From Bradyrhizobium cajani (lineage in GTDB: Bacteria; Pseudomonadota; Alphaproteobacteria; Rhizobiales; Xanthobacteraceae), in the NCBI RefSeq assembly GCF_009759665.1, contig NZ_WQNE01000029.1:53229-117228 (forward strand): a DNA stretch of 64,000 nt. The letters run 5' to 3'. The notes below the pieces were generated by a model that was given only the letters and a program-made list of their open reading frames with translations, was not told where the DNA came from and ran no database searches. Both the position numbers and the translations under genes were made by a program. Position 1 is the stretch's first letter, and each line of letters starts with the position of its first letter. Shown in pieces: positions 16,830-25,800 of the stretch.

Positions 16830-17300
16830 ATGCAACTCGAATACTTCCACATGATCGATCGCATCGTCGACCTCAACGTCGGCGAGAAGAAGATCGTCGT
16901 CGAAGCGCAGGTCCCGAAGGAAAGCACCATCTTCGAGGGGCACTTCCCGGGCTATCCCCTGATGCCCGGCGTGCTCCTGATCGAATCGATGGCGCAGGCC
17001 TCGGGCTGGCTTCAGCTTGGCCTGTTCAAGTTCGAGCGCATGCCGATCCTGGCCGCCGTGAAGGAGGCCAAGGTGCGCGGCTCGGTGTTCCCGGGCGATC
17101 TCATGAGCATCGAGGCGAGCATGGCCCATGAGGGCTCGGGCTACGCCATGACCGAGGCCAAGATCAGGGTCGGCGGCAAGCTGCGCGCGAATTCGACACT
17201 CACCTTCACGCTGATCCCCTTCCCCAATGCGGATATGCGCGGGTACATGGCGAAGGTCGCCGAGCGCGTCGGCTTTCCGCAACAGGCCGTATCGCCATGA
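16830..17300 (+). CDS. fabZXL: 3-hydroxyacyl-ACP dehydratase FabZXL
   Basis: 156 residues. The hot-dog-fold dehydratase motif is intact: H38 in FEGHFPGYPLMPGVLL and E52 in LLIESMAQASGW, the catalytic pair. Its job is dehydration of 3-hydroxyacyl intermediates on AcpXL during elongation to very long chains. The TGA overlaps the ATG of fabF2XL by four bases (ATGA), indicating coupling. Confidence 0.9.
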   Translation: MQLEYFHMIDRIVDLNVGEKKIVVEAQVPKESTIFEGHFPGYPLMPGVLLIESMAQASGWLQLGLFKFERMPILAAVKEAKVRGSVFPGDLMSIEASMAHEGSGYAMTEAKIRVGGKLRANSTLTFTLIPFPNADMRGYMAKVAERVGFPQQAVSP

Positions 17301-18502
17301 CTGAGACTGCTTCGAAGCCCGGCCAGACGGAAGTCTGGATCACCGGCATTGGGCTCGCCACCTCGCTCGGCGAGGGGCTGGACGCCAACTGGACCGCGCT
17401 TCAGGAGAAGCGCATCAATGTCGACGACAAGGGCTTTGCGCCCTACGTCGTGCATCCGCTGATGCCGGTGAGCTTCGACAGCCAGATTCCCAAGAAGGGC
17501 GACCAGCGCCAGATGGAAGCCTGGCAGCGCATCGGCACCTATGCCGCGGGCCTGGCGCTCGATTCCGCCGGGATCAAGGGCAACAAGGACATTCTGTCGA
17601 AGATCGACATGGTGGTGGCCGCCGGCGGCGGCGAGCGCGATCTCAACGTCGACTGCGGCGTGCTCACGGCCGAGGCCAAGGGTGCCAATGCGCCGGGCTT
17701 CCTCAACGAACGGCTGATGAGCGATCTCAGGCCGACGCTGTTCCTGGCGCAGCTCTCCAACCTGCTCGCCGGCAACATCGCCATCGTGCATGGTCTCGGC
17801 GGCACCTCGCGCACCTTCATGGGCGAAGAGGTTGCGGGAGCCGACGCGGCCCGCATCGCGCTGTCGCGCATCGCATCGGGCGAAAGCGACATTGCCCTCG
17901 TCGGCGGCTCGCACAATGGCGAGCGCAAGGATCTGTTGGTCCTCTACGAATTCGGCGACTTCAATTTGCAGGACAAGTTCGCTCCCGTCTGGGCGCGCAA
18001 GGACCATGCCGGCTTCGCGCTCGGCTCGGCCGGCGCGTTCCTGGTGCTGGAGTCCAGGGCGCATGCGGAAGCCCGCGGCGCCAAGCCGTTCGCAAAGCTG
18101 TCGAGCGTCGTCGCCGATCTCGCCAAGCGCAAGCAGCCCGGCGACATGGCTGCGACGCTGGAGACGCTGTGGGCCAAGCTGCCCAGGCGCGAGGGCAAGG
18201 CGGCGATCATCACGGGAGCGACCGGCGCGGAGCCGGCCACGTCCGAGGAGCGCAGCTTCCTGAAGAGCCATGCCGACTTGCCCGTGCGGGCGACCGGCAC
18301 GATGTTCGGGCACACGATGGAGACGCAATTCCCACTCGGGATCGCGCTCGCTGCGCTCTCGATCTCGCGCGGCGCGCTGTTCCCGCCGAACGATTCGACC
18401 GGGACCGAGATTGAAATGCAGGGGGCGCCCACCCAGATTGTGGTGGTGGGGGCCGGACACTGGCGCGGCGAAGGCATGGCGCTGGTCGAGGCGGTGAGCT
18501 GA
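17297..18502 (+). CDS. fabF2XL: beta-ketoacyl-ACP synthase-like FabF2XL, active-site residues not conserved
   Basis: 401 residues, condensing-enzyme fold (WITGIGLATSLGEGLDANW; late GTMFGHTMETQFPLGIAL). In FabF-type enzymes the nucleophilic Cys sits in a T-A-C-x-[ST]-G loop. Here the equivalent region reads RTFMGEEVAGADAAR and aligns E178 with the Cys. The first catalytic His (normally NAHGT) aligns with Ala in ITGATGAEP; only the second His (FGHT) remains. This resembles chain-length factors of type II polyketide synthases, which lost the Cys but pair with an active ketosynthase. I infer it forms a heterodimer with FabF1XL. Confidence 0.88.
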   Translation: MTETASKPGQTEVWITGIGLATSLGEGLDANWTALQEKRINVDDKGFAPYVVHPLMPVSFDSQIPKKGDQRQMEAWQRIGTYAAGLALDSAGIKGNKDILSKIDMVVAAGGGERDLNVDCGVLTAEAKGANAPGFLNERLMSDLRPTLFLAQLSNLLAGNIAIVHGLGGTSRTFMGEEVAGADAARIALSRIASGESDIALVGGSHNGERKDLLVLYEFGDFNLQDKFAPVWARKDHAGFALGSAGAFLVLESRAHAEARGAKPFAKLSSVVADLAKRKQPGDMAATLETLWAKLPRREGKAAIITGATGAEPATSEERSFLKSHADLPVRATGTMFGHTMETQFPLGIALAALSISRGALFPPNDSTGTEIEMQGAPTQIVVVGAGHWRGEGMALVEAVS

Positions 18503-18549
18503 AGCGCGGCGCGCTTTGGCGGATGCTCTAGCTTTATCGGGGGATCGAC

Positions 18550-19827
18550 ATGACTGCACCACGCGACAAATTCGGGCGTCCCGTCGTCGTCGTCACCGGC
18601 ATGGGCATCATGACCTCGCTCGGCACCGGCAAGGCCGACAACTGGGCAAAGCTCGTCGCCGGCGAATCCGGCATCCGTACCATCACGCGCTTTCCAATCG
18701 ACGGCCTGAAGACGACGATGGCCGGCACGGTCGATTTCATCGATGTCGATCCGTTCTCCTCCACCGGCCTGTCCGAGCGGATGGCCGAGCTGGTGACGCA
18801 GGAAGCGCTCGAGCAGGCCGGCATCGGTGCCAAGGCCGATTTCCCGGGGCCACTCTTCCTTGCGGTCGCGCCGGTCGAAGTCGAATGGCCGCAGCGCCGC
18901 GAGCTCGGCCGCGCCGTCGGCAAGCTCGACTTCACCTACGACGACCTGCTGCGTATCTCCGGCGGCGGCAAGTACAGCGCCTATCACCACCGCTTCATGT
19001 TCGGCTCGGTAGCCGCGCATCTCGCCGAAACCTTCGGCACCAAGGGCTCGCCGATCTCGCTGTCGACGGCCTGCGCCTCCGGCGCGACCTCGATCCAGCT
19101 CGGCGTCGAGGCGATCCGGCGCGGCGAGACCGACGCCGCGCTGTGCGTGGCGACCGACGGCACCGTGAATCCCGAAGCGCTGGTACGCTTCTCGCTGCTC
19201 TCGGCGCTGTCGACCCAGAACGATCCGCCGCAGGCGGCCTCCCGCCCCTTCTCCAAGAACCGCGACGGCTTCGTCATGGCCGAAGGCGCCGGCGCCCTCG
19301 TGCTCGAAAGCTATGAAGCCGCGGTCGCGCGCGGTGCAAAGATCCTCGGCGTGATCGCCGGCTGCGGCGAGCTCACCGATTCCTTCCACCGCACCCGCTC
19401 CTCGCCCGATGGCAAGCCGATCATCGGCTGCATGAACAAGACGCTGGCCGATGCCGGCATGACGCCGGACCAGATCGACCACATCAACGCGCACGGCACC
19501 GCGACGCCCGAGAACGACAAGATGGAGTTCAACACGACGTCGGCCGTGTTCGGCGAGCTCGCGCAGAAGATTCCGGTCACCTCCAACAAGTCGATGGTCG
19601 GCCACACCATCTCGGCCGCCGGCGCGGTCGAGGCGATCTTCTCGCTGCTGACCCTCGAGCATCAGCGCATCCCGCCGACGATCAATTACGACAATCCGGA
19701 TCCCACGATCCTGTTCGACGTCGTCGGCAACAAGGCACGCGATGCCCGCGTCACCGCTGTCATGTCGAACTCGTTCGGCTTCGGCGGCCAGAACGCCTCG
19801 CTGATCCTGACGCGCGAACCGGCCTGA
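18550..19827 (+). CDS. fabF1XL: beta-ketoacyl-ACP synthase FabF1XL (catalytic)
   Basis: 425 residues with the full KAS II triad: Cys175 in LSTACASGATS, His in HINAHGTATPENDKME and His in SNKSMVGHTISAAGAVEAI. It elongates acyl chains on AcpXL for lipid A. It starts 47 bases after fabF2XL and ends 8 bases before lpxXL. Rhizobium-type clusters carry an alcohol dehydrogenase-like gene (adh2XL) between fabF1XL and lpxXL; it is absent here. Confidence 0.92.
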   Translation: MTAPRDKFGRPVVVVTGMGIMTSLGTGKADNWAKLVAGESGIRTITRFPIDGLKTTMAGTVDFIDVDPFSSTGLSERMAELVTQEALEQAGIGAKADFPGPLFLAVAPVEVEWPQRRELGRAVGKLDFTYDDLLRISGGGKYSAYHHRFMFGSVAAHLAETFGTKGSPISLSTACASGATSIQLGVEAIRRGETDAALCVATDGTVNPEALVRFSLLSALSTQNDPPQAASRPFSKNRDGFVMAEGAGALVLESYEAAVARGAKILGVIAGCGELTDSFHRTRSSPDGKPIIGCMNKTLADAGMTPDQIDHINAHGTATPENDKMEFNTTSAVFGELAQKIPVTSNKSMVGHTISAAGAVEAIFSLLTLEHQRIPPTINYDNPDPTILFDVVGNKARDARVTAVMSNSFGFGGQNASLILTREPA

Positions 19828-19835
19828 CCGGACGC

Positions 19836-20768
19836 ATGGCGCTGCTGACTGCGAGCACGAAGGCCCGCGCGCGGGAGGCTGCCAAGTCGGTCGGTGGAGG
19901 CCTGATCGGCGCCGCCACCGTCGCGATGCTGCGCACCACGCGCTATTTCGATCCGGCCAAGACCTCGGACTTTTTCGCGCGCGTCGTCAAGCTGATTGGC
20001 CCGCGCCTGCGCGAGCACCGCATCGGCCGCGCCAACCTCGCCGCTGCCTTTCCGGAAAAGTCGCCCGAGGAGATCGAACAGATCCTGATGGGCGTCTGGG
20101 ACAATCTCGGCCGCGTCGGCGCCGAATTCGCCCATATGGACCATGTCTGGGACTATGACCGCGACCATCCGGAGAAGAGCAAGATCGAGCTGCCCCAGCG
20201 CAGCATCGAGCTGTTCGACCAGATCCGCGACGACGGCAAGCCGGCACTGATCTTCGCCGCGCATCTGGCCAACTGGGAACTGCCGGCGCTCGCGGCCGTC
20301 GCGCATGGGCTGGACACCGCGATTCTCTATCGCCGGCCGAACATCGCCTCCGCCGACCGCATCATCCAGGAGATGCGCCAGGTCAACATGGGCACGCTGA
20401 TCCCGGCGGGCCGCGACGCGCCGCTGCGGCTTGCGCAGGCGCTCAAGGACGGCAAGCACGTCGCCATGCTGATCGACCAGTATCTGACCGGCGGGGTCGA
20501 GGTCACCTTCTTCGGCCGCAAGACCCGCGCCAATCCGATGCTCGCGCGGCTCTTGCGCCAGATCGAATGCCCGATCCACGGCGTCCGCATCATCCGCCTG
20601 CCCGGCGGCCGCTTTCGCGGCGAGCTGACCGAAGAGGTTCAGCCGGTGCGCGATGCCGAGGGCAAGATCGACATCCAGGGCACGACCCAGGCAATCACGA
20701 GCGTGGTGGAGAGCTGGGTGCGCGAGCATCCCGAGCAGTGGCTCTGGCTGCACCGGCGGTGGCGGTAG
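19836..20768 (+). CDS. lpxXL: lipid A acyltransferase LpxXL (HtrB/LpxL family)
   Basis: 310 residues. The family's H-x4-E catalytic motif is H143 to E148 in IFAAHLANWELPAL, with further conserved segments YRRPNIASADRII and LIDQYLTGGVEVTFFGR. An N-terminal hydrophobic stretch anchors it to the inner membrane. It transfers the very long (omega-1)-hydroxy acyl chain from AcpXL to a primary hydroxyacyl group on lipid A. The product strengthens the outer membrane and, in rhizobia, aids survival in nodules. It is the last gene of the run and is followed by a cloverleaf-type repeat at 20808. Confidence 0.9.
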   Translation: MALLTASTKARAREAAKSVGGGLIGAATVAMLRTTRYFDPAKTSDFFARVVKLIGPRLREHRIGRANLAAAFPEKSPEEIEQILMGVWDNLGRVGAEFAHMDHVWDYDRDHPEKSKIELPQRSIELFDQIRDDGKPALIFAAHLANWELPALAAVAHGLDTAILYRRPNIASADRIIQEMRQVNMGTLIPAGRDAPLRLAQALKDGKHVAMLIDQYLTGGVEVTFFGRKTRANPMLARLLRQIECPIHGVRIIRLPGGRFRGELTEEVQPVRDAEGKIDIQGTTQAITSVVESWVREHPEQWLWLHRRWR

Positions 20769-20807
20769 CTCCGCCGTCATTGCGGAGGCGCGCTCTCCTC
20801 ATACTCC

Positions 20808-20914
20808 GCTGTCATCGTCCGACTTGATCGGGCGATCCAGTATTCCAGAGACTTTGACGAATACGGAGAGGCCGCGGCGTACTGGGCGGCCCGGTCAAGC
20901 CGGGGCATGACAGC
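20808..20914. repeat. 107-bp cloverleaf-type palindromic intergenic repeat, copy 1
   Basis: Outer arms GCTGTCAT (20808-20815) and ATGACAGC (20907-20914) enclose further inverted segments, including CGGGCGATCCAGTATTCC and GGCCGCGGCGTACTGG. Length and arms equal copy 2 at 27527-27633. It lies between the convergent ends of lpxXL and the winged-helix regulator gene, and may also terminate both. Confidence 0.8.
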
Positions 20915-20926
20915 GCGTTTTAGCCC

Positions 20927-22657
20927 TCACTGCTCCGGCAATCCTGCGTCGACCTCGGCCTGAACGACGCGGTCCCAGGCCGCGATACAAATCGGACTTG
21001 CGTTCTTCATCGGCGGCCAGACGCTGCGCCGGTTCGTCCCGGGCCGCAAGCGCAGCCCCTCCGCGATTGCCGCCTTCGCCTCCTCGGACCGGCCCGATCT
21101 CTGATAGGCGGCGGCGAGCAGAAAGTGCGAGCGGCCGGTCCCCGGCGTGATGGCGATCGAGCGTTGCAGCCACGGCAGCGCCTCCTCGTAGCGCTCCATC
21201 AAGGCATAAGTCATGCCTGCTCCGAGCAGCCAGGTCCAGCGCGAGGCCGGCGGCGTATCGTAACGATCGGCCTGCTGGAATGTCGCGAGCGCATCGTCGA
21301 AGCGGCCGAGATAGATCTGGCCGAGGCCGATCAAATAGAGCGCAGAGCCGTTCCACGGATCGAAGCTCAAGGCCTTGGCGCAGGTGACGAGACTTTCCAC
21401 GAAATGATTGGTCGCGCTGAGGAAGCGGCAAGAGGCCTCGAGCACGGGAATAGAATTCGGCTTCAATCGCAATGCGCGCTCGAGCGTCGCATTGGCCTTG
21501 GCCTCGACCGCAACAGCCTCCTCCGGGCTGAACCAGACCATCTGGATGCCGCGCATCTGCAGCGATGAGAGCGCGACGGCGAGATCGACATTGTCAGGAT
21601 CTTCGTCGAGCGCCTTCTGCAGCATGGACTGCGCCATGCCGAAACGCTCGCGCGTGGTCTGGTTGATCGATGCGAGCGACTGCTCGACGGCAACCTTGTC
21701 GCCGCCCGCGGACGATTTCCGGCTCGCTGACGAGGAGGCGCTGGGCTCCAACAGCTCGTTGAGGCGGCGCGCCAGCACATGCCCCACGCCGGCGACGAGG
21801 CGCGACTGCTGAACTTGTGCATCCGCCTCGTCGGCAACGGCCGACGCAGCGGCGACCGCCTGAACCTCGCCGCTGCCGGCCTTGATGATGCGGGCCCGCA
21901 AGGTCCAGGATTGATCGCCGTGCTGCAGCTCGCCGCGGATCTCGTAATCGGGCGATGCGGCCACCGCGCTTGCGCTCTCGACACCCGCCGTCGCGCGCGG
22001 CGCGACCACGCTGATGTTCTGGATCTTGGCAAAACCATCGGTGAGGCGAGCGGTGACCTCGGCTGCCACGGCTGCACCGCGGGAATCATTGCTCCCGTCA
22101 ACGATCGCCGTCACGGCGATCCGCGGCGGCGTGCGCTTGAACAGGAAGTCGGGCTTCAGCACCGGAGCTGCGACCGCAAGCCCGATGATGATGACGCAGA
22201 ACGCGGCCACGGCGCCGATCACGGCCGGGCTGCGCAGGTTGAAGATGGAGCGCGGTGCCAGCGTTTGTATCGGCGCCGCCTCGGCCTCGGCAGGGACCGC
22301 TGGCTCGGCCACAACCGCAGCCAGTACCTCGGCATGAACCGCGCTCGCCTCCGGCTCGATCACGACATCAGCCGTCAGCGAATAGCCGCCGCCGGAGGCG
22401 AGCTTGATCAGCTGCCGCCGCTCGTCGCCGAGCGCGGTGCGCAGCTCGCGGATGCACTGGAACAGGCTGTCCTCGCCGACATGGACGTTCGGCCAGACCG
22501 CCTCCATCAGCTCCTGCTTGCTGAGGACCCGACCGCCGCTGGTCGCGAACAGCCGCAGCATCTCGAAGGTCTTCGGCCGGAGCTTGATCGCAACGCCATC
22601 CGGCCCCTGCAGCTCGCCGCGCTGTTGATCCAGCCCGAAGCCGGCGAAACGAAGCAA
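20927..22657 (-). CDS. membrane-anchored winged-helix regulator with TPR repeats (CadC/ToxR-like plus TPR)
   Basis: 576 residues. Residues 1-105 are an OmpR-type winged helix (GVAIKLRPKTFEMLRLFATSGGRVLSKQELMEAVWP, then VGEDSLFQCIRELRTALGD and GGGYSL). One transmembrane helix lies around 145-170 (AVIGAVAAFCVIIIGLAVAAPVL). The following region has an adenylate-cyclase-type FlgO/TolB-like fold region, and about 320-560 form TPR repeats (LYLIGLGQIYLGRFDDALATFQQADRYD). There is no receiver domain, so signals are probably sensed by the periplasmic TPR part. It is divergent from the autotransporter with 188 bases between, which suggests it controls that gene. Confidence 0.82.
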   Translation of the reverse strand: MLRFAGFGLDQQRGELQGPDGVAIKLRPKTFEMLRLFATSGGRVLSKQELMEAVWPNVHVGEDSLFQCIRELRTALGDERRQLIKLASGGGYSLTADVVIEPEASAVHAEVLAAVVAEPAVPAEAEAAPIQTLAPRSIFNLRSPAVIGAVAAFCVIIIGLAVAAPVLKPDFLFKRTPPRIAVTAIVDGSNDSRGAAVAAEVTARLTDGFAKIQNISVVAPRATAGVESASAVAASPDYEIRGELQHGDQSWTLRARIIKAGSGEVQAVAAASAVADEADAQVQQSRLVAGVGHVLARRLNELLEPSASSSASRKSSAGGDKVAVEQSLASINQTTRERFGMAQSMLQKALDEDPDNVDLAVALSSLQMRGIQMVWFSPEEAVAVEAKANATLERALRLKPNSIPVLEASCRFLSATNHFVESLVTCAKALSFDPWNGSALYLIGLGQIYLGRFDDALATFQQADRYDTPPASRWTWLLGAGMTYALMERYEEALPWLQRSIAITPGTGRSHFLLAAAYQRSGRSEEAKAAIAEGLRLRPGTNRRSVWPPMKNASPICIAAWDRVVQAEVDAGLPEQ

Positions 22658-22715
22658 TTGATCCCCCCGCCTCTTTCTGGCCGGCTCATATAGAGGAACT
22701 GTGTCGAAAAAGCCC

Positions 22716-22752
22716 GAAAAGTTTCCCTGAAGCGGAAATATCAGAAACTTTC
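22716..22752. promoter_or_regulatory. two GAAA-TTTC dyads between the regulator and the autotransporter
   Basis: GAAAAGTTTC at 22716-22725 and GAAACTTTC at 22744-22752 are short symmetric motifs 28 bases (start to start) apart in the shared upstream region. The spacing is near three helical turns, so a dimer or pair of dimers on one face is possible. Candidate site for the neighbouring winged-helix protein; no proof. Confidence 0.3.
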
Positions 22753-22845
22753 AGAAACCGCCCGCCCCCGTATCAGGACACCCCTCCGGCCCCAATGCGA
22801 TGAATCCCGTCGAGGACTCGCGGTTCGCGCGATTTGGGAGACGTG

Positions 22846-25800
22846 ATGAAGACGGGGAAAGATTGTTTCGTGGCGACCCGCCGCCTGCGGGCTGCACTGA
22901 TGACGTCGTCGGCACTGGCTTTGGCCTGGACATTGCCGGCCACGCCGTCGCAGGCGCAGGATGCCACCTGGCTCGCCTCGCCAAGTTCGAATAGCTACAC
23001 AACCGGCGCCAACTGGGACACCGGCACAAGGCCGACCGGCACTGCCTATTTCGGCGCGTCGAACATCACCGACCTGTCGTTTTTTGGCGGTGTCACGGTC
23101 GGCGGCTGGACATTCAATGCCGGCGCCTCGAACTACACGTTTGACCTCAGCAGCTCACAATTGACCTTCACGGGCGCAGGCATCGTCATCAACAGCGGCG
23201 GCGCTACCATCGATACCGACAACTTCTCCCTGTATTTCCGGAACACCAGCACGGCCGGCGGAGCGACAATCAACATCAACGGCATCGTTCAATTCTTCGA
23301 CAGCAGCACGGCCGGCACCGCCGCCATCAGCAACAACGGCTTCCTTCAATTCTCCAACAGCAGCACGGCCGGCAACGCAGCCATCAGCAACAACAGCGGC
23401 CTGGAGTTCTACAACACCAGCACAGCCGGCAGCGCAACCATTACAAACAACAACGGCGGCACGACGACTTTTTACTCCAACAGCACGGCCGGCAACGCAG
23501 CCATCACCAACGACTACCTCCTGTATTTCCAAGGCTACAGCACCGCCGGCAGCGCCACCATCACCAACAATGGCGGCATCACTTTTGATAACTTCAGCAC
23601 AGCCGGCGACGCGTCGATCGTCAACAACGGCGGCCTAACCTTCCAAGACAACAGCACGGCCGGCGATGCGGCCATCATCAATAATGCCAACGCCTCGGTC
23701 GATTTCAGCCCCACCACGGGACTCAACGGCGACAACAAGATCAGCGTCGGCTCGATCGCGGGCGCGGGCTTCTACCAGCTCGGCGCCAATGAACTGACCG
23801 TCGGCGCCAACAATCAATCGACCGAGGTGAGCGGCGTCATCGCGGGCACCGGCGGCTCGCTGGTCAAGATCGGCACCGGCACGCTGACGCTGTCGGGAGC
23901 GAACACCTATACCGGGGGCACCACGGTCAACGGCGGCACGTTGCAGCTCGGCACTGCCGCCAGCGTCGGCACTATTCTGGGGACCGTCATTGTTGGCGCG
24001 AGCGGCACGTTCGACGTCGTCAACGCCAACACCAGCGGCATCACCAGCATCTCCAACGACGGAACCACGATCTTCCACAATGCGAGCTCGGCCGGCACTG
24101 CGAGCATCACCAACAATGACGGCACGCTCTATTTCCGCGACGCCAGCACGGCGGCGAGCGCAACCATTAGCAACAGCACCAACAGAACGACGGCGTTCTA
24201 CGACACCAGCACGGCAGGCCACGCGACCATCAACAACAGCGGCTTGACGTATTTCTACGGCACGAGCTCGGCCGGCAATGCCAACATCGTCGGTTCCAGC
24301 TCCGGACAGGTCATCTTCCAGGACTCGAGCACGGCCGCAAACGCCATCATCACCGGCGGCACTTTCACAGGTTTCTACAACACGAGCTCGGCCGGCAGCG
24401 CCACCATCACGACCAGCGGCCAATTGTCTTTCCGCGACACCAGCACGGCTGGCAGCGCGACCATCACCCTCAACACCTTCGCCTACGCGTATTTCCTCAA
24501 CACCAGCACGGCCGGCACCGCAACCATCAACAACGATGGATCGCTTTCTTTCGGCGGTACGAGCACCGCCGACAATGCCGTCATCACCAGCACCAACTCA
24601 ATCGACTTCCGTCAAACCAGCACAGCCGGATACGCTGCCATCACCAACAATGGCAGCTTGACGTTCGGGGCCTCGAGCACCGCGGCCAGCGCAACCATCA
24701 CCAACAACCTGGCAGCGTCTTTCGGCGGCGCCAGCACGGCCGGCAGCGCGACCATCAGCAACAGCTACAATCTATCATTCACCGGCACCAGCACCGCCGG
24801 CAACGCCGTCATCACCAACAATGCCGGCGGCCCCTTCAACAATTCCAGCGGAATGACCTCTTTCCGGGACAATGCGACCGCCGGCAATGCGCAGTTGATC
24901 AATAACGGGGCCAATACTTTCTTCGATTTCTCCGGCAGCTCCGGCCCGAACGGCGACAACAAGCTCAGCGCCGGCTCGATCGCCGGCGACGGTACCTTCT
25001 ATCTCGGTGCCAACGCCCTGACGGTCGGCGGCAACAATCTGTCGACCACCGTCAGCGGCGTGATCGCCGACGGCGGCTACAGCGGCGCCGCGGGCGGCTC
25101 GCTGGTGAAGACCGGCACCGGCACGCTGACGCTCACGGGCACCAACACCTATACCGGCGGCACCACCTTCGCCGGCGGCACTGTCAGCGTCGCGTCCGAG
25201 GACAATCTCGGCGACCTCGCGGGCGGCCTGACCTTCAAGGGCGGCACGCTGCAGATCACCGGCACAGCCTTCAACACCACCGCGCGGACCATCAATCTGG
25301 GTGCCGGCGGCGGCACGTTCGACATTGCGGATGCAGCCAACAATTTCGTCCTGAGCCAGAATCTTGGCGGCACCACGCTGACCAAGACCGGCGCCGGCAA
25401 GCTGACCCTGACCGGCGCGGAGAATTTTTCCGGCGCGACGGTTTCCGCCGGTACGCTGGCGTTCAGCGCCAGTGCCACGGCCGGCAACGCCGTCATCGCC
25501 AACAGCGGCAACGTGGTGTTTGACGGCAATTCGACGCCCGGCAACGCGCAGCTCGTCAACGCCGCGTCCGCCGCCGTGTTCGACCTCTCGATGACATCAG
25601 GCCCCAATAGCGACAACAGGCTCACCGCCGGCTCGATTTCCGGCGTAGGGACATTCCATCTCGGCGCCAACGAGCTGACGGTCGGCAGCAACAATCTGTC
25701 CACCAACGTCGCAGGCGTGATCGCCGATGGCGGATCGGGCGGCGGCACCGGCGCCTCTCTGGTGAAAATCGGCACCGGCACACTGACCCTGTCCGGCATC

